This document shows positions 33,050 to 44,784 of a stretch of DNA of 64,000 nt, piece after piece. A model generated the notes under the pieces. The model was not told the origin of the DNA, did no database searches, and was given only the letters and a program-made list of their open reading frames with translations. Source of the stretch: Holothuria scabra (Eukaryota; Echinodermata; Holothuroidea; Aspidochirotida; Holothuriidae); assembly GCA_037179385.1 (NCBI GenBank), contig CM074179.1, positions 30,633,903 through 30,697,902 of the forward strand. The letters are read 5' to 3'. Position numbers and translations under genes: made by a program. How positions within the stretch are numbered: position 1 is the stretch's first letter; every line of letters begins with the position of its first letter.

Positions 33050-33365
33050 TTAAAGGTACAGTTCTCTCACACCAAATAGTACCAATTCTCCAAACCTTCT
33101 TACTGAAGCGGCGTGAAGCCCTCCCACAAGTTGTCTGAAATTCATCCTTATCCAGATACAATCTCAGTTTATTGCTTCAAGGTGAGTACTGAAAAACTCA
33201 ATTTATATAATCAAAACACACTCAGTAATTTTTATGCTGTGTAATATAAGTTTCGAGACTCTGCATTGTTTGAACTAGCTGTCAATCAAAGAGCTGAGCC
33301 AATTGAGAATTTCGTTACCCCCCGTACCCAAATTGTAGTTTGGGGTGAGAGGTTTGGCCCTTTAA
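33050..33365. mobile_element. TTAA-target MITE family 2, 316 bp
   Basis: TTAAAGGTACAGTTCTCTCA at the left and, inverted, TTAAAGGGCCAAACCTCTCA at the right. Interior words 'accaattctccaaaccttc' and 'agctgtcaatcaaagagctg' recur in 36889-37191 and 62979-63277. Confidence 0.85.
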
Positions 33366-35477
33366 CCAATTTTATTCATGAAATACAGAGTGCAGGCGAA
33401 GCCTACGGACTCGGAGATCTGCTTATATCTGCTTATATCTGCTTGACATGCGTAGCATTCCATGGCATTGATGTTAATGCTTTCATGTAACATTGCAAAC
33501 TTTATTATCATATATTACTCGGCTCTTGAAAAATTACGACTTCTCTGATCTCCATTCGTTAGCTCATGTTTTCCCCATTATTTCAAATTATTTTTAACTG
33601 CGGAGAATGTGTGGCCAAATTCCCCGCCAGCCTCCCCCGTATTTCCGCAAATGGTTCAAGGGATTGGGGGTCCACATGCTATTCTTTTTGAGGTTGTAAG
33701 TTTTATTTTCCAGACGTAGAGCATCTATTACACGCGCTGACAGGCTGACGATACTGTGGAAGTCCCCATCCTGTTGCATGGTTTCCTTCAAGGCAGTGGA
33801 GTAGCCAGGGAATTTTTTATAGGGGCGATGGAAGGGCGGTCAAATTTTATGGGGGCTAACACAAGTTTTGGCCAAATTGTTCTTTTGATTGCACAGTACA
33901 TGCGATGCTGCTCATATGGGCATGACTGTCAACTTTTAGAGACTGGTGAGAGTGAGCTACTACCCGCTACTACCGACGCGGAGCTCATCGACCATCGGTT
34001 CGCGCGGAGCGCCCGCGCAAGGGGATTTTTGCGGAAAACGCCCCTAGATTGCAGAGGTGTATAACAACATTCCATGTGCATGTTCCCAATCACCCCGAAA
34101 TATTAGTCTTACCGGTTGGTGAAAAAGACAAGTGATTGATAACCTGTCAACCAGAAAGCAGACGCGACTTAGTGCATGAACGAAAGGGAAGGGGTCGAAT
34201 GACGAGTTATGTGGACGCATTTTGGGGTTACATTTCGTTTGGTAGCATATCCTCAATACCAAATGAAAAAGCGACATCGTTAGCCATGGCCCTCTCCGGA
34301 GAGGTAACTGCCACTCCGAGTTGCAGCTCCGTTCTCAAAACAGGGTGAAAGTTTGCTTCAAGAATGCCATATTTAAATGCTCACATGTCGTGTATCAACT
34401 ACCGTACCCCATGTTCTGAAATGTGTGCTGACAAGTCGCTTGATTGTTCTCCAGCAACTCACTGTAGATACTTAGCAAAGATTAGACTACGGATGCCTTT
34501 ACAGACATTTCAATAAAGAGCTTATCTAGTGGCGTGCGCAAGAATGTGAATTCCCTCCGTTGACATGGAGGAAGTCTAATTGGCCAGACGCAAAATCCTT
34601 CATCCTTATGACAAGGGACGGAAACTAGACAAGAGGAGGGGTGCGAAGTCTATAGACAGGCATCCAATGCTCCCCGCCAGAGTGGATTGTTGCGGAGCGC
34701 AAGAGAATTTTGGAATAAATTACATAGCAGTTCGCTGGAAACGGCGCTTCACAGGCCTATTTACCGCAAATAAACAGGGAAGACAGTAGCAACATTGTTT
34801 AAAACATAATGTTACTTTAAAATACCAAAAATGTGTTTAAGGCAGGCGCGGTTCTACGGGGGGTTGGCTGGGGGCTCCAGCTCACAAAATTTTGCAAAAT
34901 TGTGTGTAAGTTAGTAGTCGGGTAGTGGTGAAGACATACATGTGCTCAGAAAATACTCTTCATGCCATTTAAGTCCCCTAAAATTTTGTCCCCCAAACCG
35001 CTTCTGGTTTAAAGGTGGGAGGTGAGCGGCTTCCCCGTTCTCCCCACTTGGCTTTACGCCTACCTATTACCGAAATAAACAATATAAAGGAATCATTATA
35101 TGGATAGATGATTTTCCGTTTCTTCTCAAACTGTTATTTGTTTTAGTGGCGAACCTTTGAAAGGGAAGATATCTCTTAACTGGGGCAAAAATATGGTTGT
35201 TCAGTTCGCTGCCATACAGCCATAGCAAGGGTCTAAGAGAGGGTGTTCTCATCCTCCTTTGGCAATTTTTTGATACTGGACGCGACCTGAGATGCAAAAT
35301 GATACGATATTTGAAACATTTTGGACCATATAAAAACATGCGACACGGTCAATTGGGGAGGGAGAACGCGCGTATATTTCTCGGTCAGACTCGGTCAGAA
35401 TGCGTCTGACTTCGCCATGACTTACTGATTTTCCCTGACTACTTATAGTGATGGCCGGGGCATACCCCCCGGTCGGT
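33366..35477. other. No gene; unpaired hAT-type ends
   Basis: A left-type terminus CAGTGGAGTAGCCAGGG begins at 33794 and TIR-like ends occur near 34511, 34843 and 35062, but no pair has matching flanks. Several short frames are unrecognised. Confidence 0.4.
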
Positions 35478-35935
35478 CCTCATTGCTCACATTACTGATT
35501 TTTATCGGTTTCCTGCTACAAAGGGTTAAAATGTAAGCGGTAATATTTCACATAACTCAGAAAAGAAGGCAAAAACAAGTAATTAGAAAAGCACACACAC
35601 ACACACACACACACACACCCACATAGTCTAATTCGAGTTGTTGTCGGTGAATAAAAGATCACCAACAAATTATTTTAAAGCAGTCGCGGCGCGAGGGCAA
35701 CCGAATATTTCGGGTTAGGGGTGGACGGTTGAATCAAAATTTGAAGAGGTATTTGAAAATGTGGGGAAAAATGTGATCTATGTCATAAAGAAGGGTGTCG
35801 GAGAGCTGTTCAATTTATTTAATGCCATTAAACTAAACACTTTTCTAAACACCCTTTTGCCTCCACTAAACACGTGATAATTTTATACTCTAAGGACATT
35901 TAGTAGAAATCAAACACAAAATATTTAGGATATTA
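35478..35935. repeat. About 460-bp dispersed repeat, copy 2
   Basis: Counterpart of 31985-32475 with a (CA)n tract at 35597-35619. Confidence 0.75.
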
Positions 35936-36744
35936 GAGGGGTGTGTCTTAATTTGAGAATAATTTTATTGTGGTCGTTCACATGATACTTCTATATTCGC
36001 ATCATAGAAAACACATTTCCGGTGGCGTCACGGTAGTAGCCTGGGGAAAGTGTCTCCCCACGAAAAAAGCCGAGGGGACGAACCGGTAAGAGACGGTGTA
36101 TACAGGAGAAAAGGGGAAGTGAACGAGGAGAGGAAAGGGGAAATGAGAGAGAAGTTAACAGAAAAAGGGAAGGTATACTGCAGAAAAGGGGAGAAAAAAT
36201 CCTCCCAACACACAAACGAATACAAGCAGGTCTTTTTAGTGAGGTTTACATTATATTAGACCTGTCAATCCAGTCTTGGAGACAGAATTGACTTATTGTA
36301 AACGTCAGGACATAGCTTGCCGTCAAAGAAGTCTGAAATATCTCCTGCTAAGATTTTGACACACTTTGTTCCCATGCAACACCCTTTCAAGTTAGTCAAA
36401 TAAGATACGAATCAGTTCGAACCATATTCGAATCAATAAAGGACACGTTTAGTGAAATGACAGTTCGTCCATGTGATGAAATTGAAGTGAAAAAACTCAT
36501 GTAGGCCTAACTGTCCACGGGAGGGGTATACATTCCACATGAGGAATTGAAGGGATTAAGTACAACAAACTGACCGCCACTATCGCTGGACCAGCCAAGA
36601 ATACTTTCATGCCTAGATACGTACTAATTTATTACACATCTCCAGGCATGCATCCACAGCTATGTATGGTTTCATATCTATCCTACTGTTAAAAAAAAAA
36701 AACATCACTACACGTGTTTTCGTATCATGCATCATGGTTAGCAT
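35936..36744. other. No gene seen
   Basis: Purine-rich block at 36095-36200 (GGGGAAG, GAGAGG words) explains overlapping open frames on both strands. Nothing else recognised. Confidence 0.45.
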
Positions 36745-36888
36745 ACGGGAGGGGGGGGGGGGGGGCAAAGGGGCATTTGCCCCCCCCCCCACTTTTTTCC
36801 AGAACTTATCTTTTTTACGTCTTAGTCTGGTTGCTTTTGCTCCAAAAATACAAACTAGAACTGACAGAGCTACGCGAGTGATACTTAA
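36745..36888. mobile_element. hAT-like MITE fragment with G/C runs
   Basis: CATGGTTAGCATACGGGAGG, then runs of G and 'gcatttgccccccc' resemble the left part of the MITE at 42342-42619. It is cut on the right by the TTAA MITE at 36889. Confidence 0.45.
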
Positions 36889-37191
36889 TTAAAGGCCCAG
36901 TTCTCTCACCCCAAACAGTACCAATTCTCCTAACCTTCTTACTGAAGCCCTCCCACAATTGCCTGAAATTCATCCTCATCCAGAGATAATCTCAGTTTAT
37001 TGCTTCATGGTGAGTATAGAAAAACTCAATAAATGTAATCAAAATACTCTCGGTACAGTTCATGCTGTGTAATTATAGCTTTGGCAATCTGCCGTGTTTG
37101 AATTAGCTGTCAATCAAAGAGCTGAGCAATTGAGAATTACGGTACCCGGGTACCAAAATTGTAGTTTGGGGTGAGAGGTTTGGCCCTTTAA
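36889..37191. mobile_element. TTAA-target MITE family 2, 303 bp
   Basis: TTAAAGGCCCAGTTCTCTCA left; inverted right end TTAAAGGGCCAAACCTCTCA. Closely similar to 33050-33365. Confidence 0.85.
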
Positions 37192-37505
37192 GTTTTATAA
37201 TGTTTTAACGGGTCATGCTTTGAAAACTAAATAAAAAAATAATCTTTTAATAAACCTCTCAACGCTCCTTGTCGACACACTTCGCGTGCACCCGTTTTAA
37301 ATATTTCAGGATTCCGGGTTACTTCTTGTTGAACACCTCTTCCATTGTTACTGAAACTTTTCACCAGTGCCCGGGCCGTACACAGCTGAAGCTCTACAGT
37401 AACTAGTGAAAGGGGGAGACAGGAAGGCGGTCACCTTTTGTTCCCTTCTCTGACCAAGTGCCCCAAGCTTTCTGAAAGGACGATGATCTTACTAATCTGG
37501 AGCTC
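37192..37505. other. No gene seen
   Basis: Unassigned lead-in to the tandem repeat below. Confidence 0.45.
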
Positions 37506-37985
37506 CACCCTTTTTCGGCTGATATGAAAAGGGGCCCACCCTTTCTCTAATTTCCAGTATTCCTCTTTTGAGAGGTCTCAAAACTAGTCCTTTTTGGCAT
37601 GTTGTGCGCGTCCCATCACAGATAAGAACTGTATCTCACGAAAAGGACTCTATAGGGAACCAACGGTACGTTTTTGCTTAGTACAAATATCCTCAGGGGT
37701 CACCTTTATTCAACTGTAGTGAAAAGGGACCACTCTTTGTCTAATTTTATTTCAATTTCACTATTAAGATGGAGTAAAAGTTCATTTTTTCGGCGCGCAC
37801 AGCTAACAGACTAGCTAAAGTCTGCTTCAGTAAGAATGTCTTTAGGGGGCACCGTTATTCAGCTAAGGTTAAAAGTGGCCCATCCTTTCTCTAATTTTCA
37901 TTCAGTTTCATTATTGAGATTTTTTAAACGTTAATTTTTTCGACGCGCGTCGCGCGCCCCATCATAGACAAGGGCTGAATTCACA
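37506..37985. repeat. Degenerate tandem repeat, three units of 130-195 bp
   Basis: Units beginning near 37506, 37701 and 37850 share 'cacc.ttattcagct', 'ccaccctttctctaatttt' and 'cgcgc...cccatcatagaca'. Could be internal subrepeats of a larger element. Confidence 0.55.
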
Positions 37986-39499
37986 TCATATGAAACGTCC
38001 CTAGTTTTCTGAAAAGAAGATCTGGGGCACCAAGGAGGGAGCCCCTGAAGAACCTTTTTTATGTAATCCATTCTCCCTCCCCACACCCTCTGCATTATCG
38101 ATTCCGGCCGACTTTAATCATATGGAGTAAGGATATAATTAAAGAAAGTCAAATTGTAATATTTGTGTTCTGTAGAGTGCCCATCTTATGTAATTTAAAG
38201 TTGAAGATAAAATGCATCATTTGAATGCATACAATTTCGTAAAAACCCAGGAGATTCCGGGGGCTTTGCCCCCTGGACCGCCCCTGGACCCCCACCAGGG
38301 GTCCTAAGGCGGTTCCCTGGACCCCAAGCCGTTAGGGGAGCGCTCCGCGTTCCCGCGTCGCCCTTTGTAGTCTGCCCGAATTTGCCCCCCACTTTCAGAG
38401 ATCAAATCCCGCGCACTTTGCCACTACACTTTAACTCCTAAACATGCAGTTCAAAATTTTTGCCAAACATAGCTGACCCATTTCGCATGCAAGACGTATA
38501 ACATAAACAAAATTTCCCTTATAGACCACCTCTCAAGACCACGATGGCTTCCAATGAACGGGGTCACATTTCTACTTTTCCTGGCGGATAACCCCCTCTC
38601 AAAAAACGCATCGTCTTGGTACCACTACCTATTAGCCTACAATACATCCTTACGTGAGAGAGGTTAGTGGTCAACGGAAAAAAAACTTAATGAGATATCA
38701 GTCATCATTTCTTTCTTATCATTCAACATAATCTCCCAGCGGGGAAGAGAATGAGACGATGACGCTGGCGCGGCATCAACATTGCTTCACACGGCCGGGA
38801 AAGTCAGGATTAGGTAAATTTCTTTTGTTCCCACATGATGTGGCTATTCACGTGCAGAAACACCTTGGGGTATGGGGTGGACCACCACTCCCTGCGCCAC
38901 CGAGGTAGGGGGGTCCTGTAAAATGAAGTTCGGTGCCTATAGTATCGGAGGACCTTCATCTCTCCTCACGGAGCGTGCATAAAATTTTGAAAAAATAAGA
39001 CCACTCAGGCCCGAGCTCGATTCAAAGACAAGCCATACCATGCCAAGATGATTCCACAGAACTGACGGTCGTCTGAATTGGAAATGAATTGGGAAAGTGT
39101 GGCAACAAATTGGGAGATTTGTCCTTCACTGCCAGTTTATTTTATGGACTTCTCAAGGTTGCATGCACTGGGTATATTTTGATACAGTATTTTCTTCAAA
39201 CGATGCATTTAGCACAGATTTTGTCAATAAATTCAGATTCTTTGGAAAATTTATACCTTTCTTGATGTAAATTTTGTCAAGTTCGAGTTTAATGAACATT
39301 TAACTGGAAGGGGAAAAGTGGACAAAAGATCACAATACATGTGCACCTTAGTTGAATTAGATTTATGACTCTATACTTAGACTGTCCGACTGTGTGTTCT
39401 GTGGGATCAACCTCTCATGACCAAAGTCTTTAAAAATGGGACCTACTGCCGTTGTGCGTGATGCTCCGTATAAAGCAATTGAGTCAGAGAAAACAAGCT
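37986..39499. other. No gene; GC-rich dispersed module at 38254-38345
   Basis: At 38254-38345: 'gggggctttgccccctgg', 'acccccaccaggggtcc', then 'gggagcgctccgcg'. Shared with 31545, 18554 and (inverted) 40140. The rest is unassigned. Confidence 0.4.
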
Positions 39500-39645
39500 A
39501 TTGAGCCACAACTGGAAAAAGGGTCATGACCGACTGGATTTAAACCAATTGGTTGGAAACTGGGCCATTAAACCTCAACTAACTAACTGACTGACCGACT
39601 GACCGACGGTCAGACTGACCGACTAACCAACTAACTAACTAACTA
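39500..39645 (+). mobile_element. SINE-like repeat with CTAA/CTGA tail
   Basis: 'aaaccaattggttggaaact' (39542-39561), 'gggcc', then CTAACTAACTGACTGACCGA units to 39645. The body matches 3850-3775 on the minus strand. No clear tRNA head. Confidence 0.45.
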
Positions 39646-40873
39646 AGGCCCCTCAGACAGCCGGGAGTGGCATTTCCTAGGCGTTGTAGGTATTTAAGCA
39701 TTATTTTAAGCTTTCTTCTGCAAAGTTTACGCCAACAATATTTGCGATCCCGAATGAAACTGGGTTCCAGCAATTCCGGAACGAAATGTCAAAATCTGCA
39801 AGAAAATTGCCCCATCCCCTTCACTGGGATACCTGGCTAGACCACTGCATCTCATGCTTTCTGGTTTAAAGGATATTGCCCGAAACAAACTTGCACACAG
39901 GCTATATGTTTGCATGTTTTATATAGATTCCCGAGTGGGGGGGGGGGGGTACTATTTTGGGACTTACTACATTTTTTGGAGACAGCGGCGTGTGCAGGAT
40001 TTTGGAGGTGGGGACACAACCTGTGATTCCCCTGACTTACATGAAAGAGCGTCACCATTGCACCGAAGTCACCATTGCACCGAACTTGAGGTGCGCCACG
40101 AGCGCGACTCGTGAGTTTAAACGCGCGGGTTCCAGTGGTCCGCGTGAGAGCCCCTGGCGGGGTCCAAGGGCAGAGCCACAGTGGAAGTCCAGGGGCGAAG
40201 TCCGCGGAAGCTCATGCAAAATAAGGTGATAAGAAAGCTGTAATTTCTCCTAAGGGCACTATTGATCAGTTTTTTTGTTTGTTTTAGTTTCTGTGAAATT
40301 TGATGTCGGTGACGGAGAGTTCAGTGTGTGAACACCAATACTCTGGGGGCGTCATTTGAGGCGCGCAAAGCGCGCCTTAATTTTCGCCCCTCTTAGGCAC
40401 ATTTTTGAAAATGTTTTGTCATTTCCAGAGTTCAGAAAAGTTCACGAAACTAACTTATGAGCGATCACGAAAAATGTGCTCACAAAAATGGAGCTTTTAT
40501 TTCAGAGAACTCGGAATTTCATGACAGAAGAGTTGGGAAAGTTCACTACAGTTGGCTGGTGTCACAAATGGCACATTCCAGAATTTTTCACTTTTCAGAG
40601 CAAGGTGGCAGTCGCCCCCTTGTCCCCGGTGTAGCTACTCCACTGACTACAGTATGTGTCACGCATATTGACAGAATTGTACGTTTAGGATCACGAGGCC
40701 AGTCAAGCTGGTTGGTTGAGATGACATAAAGCTACTCAATGAGAGCGAAAGTTAACAGGTTTTTTTTTTTTTAAAAAAAAAAAAAAAATTAAACCTGGTT
40801 AAGGAGACTAAACGGGCAAAGGAAAGTTGGTGATAGTAGGAGTAACTGCACCATGGGCCACGTATAGCCCCCT
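39646..40873. other. No gene; hAT-like ends without matching flanks
   Basis: CAGCGGCGTGTGCAGG at 39983 and CTACTCCACTG ending at 40645 look like opposing TIRs, but the flanking 8-mers differ. The inverted GC-rich module lies at 40140-40212. A poly-T/poly-A hairpin is at 40753-40801 ('aacaggttttt' ... 'aaaaacctggtt'). Confidence 0.4.
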
Positions 40874-40983
40874 GGGGCCCGTTCCACAAAGAGTTACGCA
40901 CAATCTTAAGTATGATTTACTGTTGACTTAAGTATGGGGGATCAAACTTAAGATTGTGCGTAAGTCTTTGTAGAATGGGCCCC
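40874..40983. mobile_element. Snap-back MITE, 110 bp
   Basis: GGGGCCCGTTCCACAAAG and TTACGCACAATCTTAAGT are repeated in inverse order at the other end (ACTTAAGATTGTGCGTAA, CTTTGT, GAATGGGCCCC). It would fold into one long hairpin around about 20 bases. No target duplication evident. Confidence 0.75.
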
Positions 40984-42333
40984 ACAGTGACTTATTCTTT
41001 TCTGACGGGCGATCGGAAGGGCTAGATCCTTTGGTAAAAGACTAAGGCAATGTAAAACACACTGTCACTGATACTAAGAGGTTTAAATACTCAGAGTATC
41101 TCTCCAAACTTACTGACTTCGGAGGTGGGGGCCTGGGCGGGGCGCCCCCTTTAAACACGTACTGCTTGGACCGACTCTCATGGTATCGTGTCGATCTGAA
41201 TTTTCTAGTTAACAATTTACTGGACGGTGGTAATGATAACAGTATTGGTACATCGTACTTGTATTCGAACAGTGGTGTACTCAAGATTTCTCTCAAGAGG
41301 GAGAGAGAGAGGGGGGAGTGGGGGTGCTGGTGTGCAGTTTGTACAGTGATCGCCGGCATGCGGGACTAAACATGCTCAAGCTAATGGTATATTGACGAAA
41401 TAACTGACTGGAGATGCTGACATTCATGCTGTATACCGCACCATAATAATAGTTTTTCTTTTGATCTGGGCCACTATTATAGCACTTCTTCCCAACATAA
41501 GTTCAAGATCTGATTGTTTCTTATGAGATAAGTGCAATGCACAAAATTTTCAATGTGGGCATACTGGACACTGAAAGACAGCGTTCTACCAAGTTAACAC
41601 AAACATTCATAGGAAACCAAACCAAACGACGTTGGCGGAAACAGTCAAGATCGTCAATAAATCTCATTTACCCCTTATTAAATCCATGAAAATGTTATCA
41701 ACTCCATTGTTTACCCAAGGAGATTCTACAATGCTCCCTTTAACCAGAGGCATGAAATCCCATAAACAAGCGGGGAGTTCTTTGACTTTTCCTTTTCACA
41801 CCTGTTACGTAATAGTGCCATAAGCGAAACAACTAACGGGCATACATGGGCTCAGTAGCCTCAGTACAATGTTATCTTTGTTTCAATGGGAAATTAGAGC
41901 TCCGTTGTAGCTCTCTGGTGTGCCTAAAGTGCAAATAAACAAGTCTGTATAGGTTAATGTGAGCAAAGAAGTCGCGGTATTTGATGTAGGCTGAATCATT
42001 CGTGGTAAATGACCGGGCAGAGTCAGTGTTCTAACCGATTGTTTAATTTCTTGCCGGATTCATCTTGAGTTACAATGCCGCACAGTCTGCAGACACTGGT
42101 TATTTGTTAAGGAAATGGGAAAGTCTTCGTTATTGCTAAAAACAGGCATGGACAAGAAAAAAAAATTATCACAACCAGAGGCCGCGTAATGAGCTTGGGT
42201 ACGTCCTCAAATCGGTTAGTCCTTACAATCAGTCAACAAGCAGTAACAAAGAAGAAGAGATCAACGTAAGTATATCTTTCGTTTTAGTTTCATAATTCAC
42301 CACAACATAGTAGATTGTGTAACTAAACTTATA
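40984..42333. other. No gene seen
   Basis: CAGTGGTGTACTCAAG at 41270 resembles a hAT left terminus; no partner found. Otherwise unassigned. Confidence 0.45.
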
Positions 42334-42341
42334 AATTTAGA
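42334..42341. repeat. Target site duplication AATTTAGA, left
   Basis: Identical to 42620-42627. Confidence 0.85.
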
Positions 42342-42619
42342 CATGGGCGTCCTCAGGTATGGGCAAGGGGGGCACTTGCCCCCCCCCCCGGAAAATCAAA
42401 AATGTGAAAAAACGAATAAAAACTAAAGTAAAAACCCGAACAAAACGTGTTTTCCAAGTTTCTATGCGAAAAATAGGCTTTAGAAATGCCATTTCCGGGG
42501 ATCTGGGAGGCATTTTGGGCTGAAATTTTCGCTTGCTTTGTGTCAATTCAGGGTGACTTGGAGGTTTTGCCCCTCCCTAGAAATTTTGCCCCCCTGACTT
42601 TTTTCTTCAGACGCTCATG
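42342..42619. mobile_element. hAT-like MITE, 278 bp
   Basis: Ends CATGGGCGTCCTCAGG (left) and, inverted, CATGAGCGTCTGAAGA (right), flanked by perfect AATTTAGA duplications. Runs of G and C ('cacttgcccccccc') follow the left end. The same family is nested at 55306-55633 in opposite orientation. Confidence 0.85.
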
Positions 42620-42627
42620 AATTTAGA
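42620..42627. repeat. Target site duplication AATTTAGA, right
   Basis: Perfect copy of 42334-42341. Confidence 0.85.
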
Positions 42628-43396
42628 GAACATTTCTGTCGTGAAGTATATGAATGTGCATGAGGAATGCCAGGCTGAGTACCGACCATAGACTGTAAAT
42701 CAGTTGTTCCCAAACTTTTGCCTTTCAGAAACAGCATCAGATCGCAATCCCAAAGAAAAATCACAAATTCCCTTGCACTTACCGTTTCTACTGTAGTGTT
42801 TGCACTTGAATCCATGAAGTCACATAAGCAATGTTTTAAGTTTATGGTTAAGTCGGTCTATTGTAGGGTGAATAGTTACCCCTCCTCCAACACCATCAAC
42901 TGTGGTACCCATTAATAACAGGACGAATTTCTAACTAAAGAAACGAAAAACAAAACTCTAGAGCAACATAAGACAGACGTTAGAGAATTGCTTGTATTCT
43001 TTCTGGATATTTTAGTGTAGTGGACACCCCTCCCCTTAGCCTACAGCTCGGACCTTCCCCAGGACACAGTACAATGGTTACCCCATTCACAAATTCCTGG
43101 ACCCGCTACTGTATTCTGTCATCTCTATCAATACATAATAAATGATATTTACAACTTTTGATTAGGGAGAGCCCCAAATTGCCCAGGGCCCGGGACATTT
43201 GTACCCCCCCCCCCTCAGCGGCCCCGTGGGTTATATTAATCATCCCCTGGTTTGAATCACATAGATTCCCAGTCCACACTGGATAAGTTGAAATCACCTA
43301 AGATCATTGATACATTTTGGGAATTTGGGGGTAAAGATGTATCAAGGTGAAACAAATAATAACGATTAGTCGACTAAGGTCGATAGAATGCGCCTT
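42628..43396. other. No gene seen
   Basis: Contains C-runs (43207-43216) and 'cctggacccgctactg' ending at 43112, a possible lone TIR. Confidence 0.4.
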
Positions 43397-43650
43397 TTAG
43401 ACAGGTGATGACCCCTTGACATGTAATGATATCCATGTACTATCACACTCAGTAGGCCTAATGAGGTTAGGTTCGGTAGAAGCAATAAAGATATTTTCGA
43501 CAGCGATGAGACTCCCCTCCCTTAATTTGCGGTCACGGCGGAAGACTGACCATGATTTAACGTGGCGGGAAACACTTCCACAAAGCATGGAAGTAATTCC
43601 ATGCACAAAGGCAACTGAGTCATTCAACCAGGACTCCGCCCGACAACAAT
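43397..43650 (-). pseudogene. LINE endonuclease domain fragment
   Basis: The minus frame reads 'ESWLNDSVAFVHGITSMLCG', then 'SVFRRDRKLREGSLIAVENI', then 'TWISLHVKGSSPV' and a stop. 'E(T/S)WLNDSV', 'FRRDR', 'GxLIAV' and 'W(I/V)SL' in this order and spacing match the apurinic-like endonuclease of CR1/L2-type LINEs, which nicks the target. The motif is degraded (one G of GG lost, stop after PV). No reverse transcriptase is adjacent. Confidence 0.55.
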
Positions 43651-44776
43651 ATCAGGGTCCTCCGTGGCAAGCATGACGTCAAAGCGAGGGAGACTGGCCA
43701 TATAATGATTTGGCAATTAACATTATTTTATTATTTTTATATTTAATAAATAATTTTATATTTAATAAATATCCCGCACGCATAAGGCACAAGCATTTGA
43801 TACCACGAATCGATCACTTAGGTGTTGAAGTCAGTGGCTGAGGACCTAGTCCGGTGTCAGCTGCAAAAACGGTCGAAAAGCTGTTATTTGGGATTTAGGG
43901 GTGTGGCCTATTTTGCCCTATTTCCAAGATGCTGACTGCCCATTGTCTTGGATTTTACACTGCCATCTTCAAAAAAAAATAAAAAAATAAAAAAGAAGAA
44001 AAATGACCACAGTGACTGACTCCAGTTAACAGGTTTTAAATCGTTGCTAAAATTACACCAATGGATCATGGGACCTGAGAGTAAGACAATATGGCCCAGG
44101 TCGTGGGCACAATATTGTTTATACTTCTAGTTCCCATGGTGTAATTTTTGTACTGCTGAATGGAGAGTGTGAATGCCTCGCATTCTGGTTGTACTTGAAT
44201 TATGGTTCTTGGAACATACTGTGCATAACTAAGCATATTCCCCTGTCTGTTTTTTTCTAGATTCTGATTCTGTAAATAGACAGCTGACCAACAGTGTCTT
44301 TGGGCTTGTGTTAGCAGTAAAGGGAACGAAACCTCTCCAATGGGCACAATAGTTCAACAAATAACCTCATCATCTGCGAACAGGAGCCACTTTCCTGTCA
44401 CGATGGAAATGTTATGGAACATGAACAGAAACCTGTAGGCCTCTACCGCCAACTTATCCAGGCTTTGACCTCACCTGGGCAGTGGTTGTGGATGCTTTCT
44501 GAGGCACAGGTAAGAACAGCGGTTATCATACTGTATAAAGGCTGATATTTTTAGTCCACTATTCATTTCTCCCTGTATAATATATAGTATTAGACTAACA
44601 GTTTGGGGGGGGGGGGGCTGATCATTTGTACTGAGTTATACCCTATTTTGTGAAACCAGGTTCAGTGCCTCTTCTTGTAGCTTAGGATAGAGTAACAAAG
44701 CAAAATGTATAGTTGTGTTTAGAGCATCTTCGATCACAGATCACATCCTTGTAACATGGCATGATTTGAAACATTG
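43651..44776. other. No gene seen
   Basis: AT-rich tract with a duplicated 'ttttatatttaataaat' at 43734-43770. Otherwise unassigned. Confidence 0.45.
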
Positions 44777-44784
44777 CTACAAGC
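44777..44784. repeat. Target site duplication CTACAAGC, left
   Basis: Identical to 46780-46787. Confidence 0.9.

Noticed and set aside
39983..40645. Opposing hAT-type ends CAGCGGCGTG... and ...CTCCACTG
   Set aside because: Flanking 8-mers TTTGGAGA and ACTACAGT do not match, so they were not called as one element.
33794..40645. Long hAT element from CAGTGGAGTAGCC to GTAGCTACTCCACTG
   Set aside because: The TIRs are similar, but the flanks CTTCAAGG and ACTACAGT differ and the interval contains unrelated elements.
43000..43117. Short element between TATTCTTT and TATTCTGT flanks
   Set aside because: The flanks match 7/8, but the supposed left terminus does not pair with the right one.
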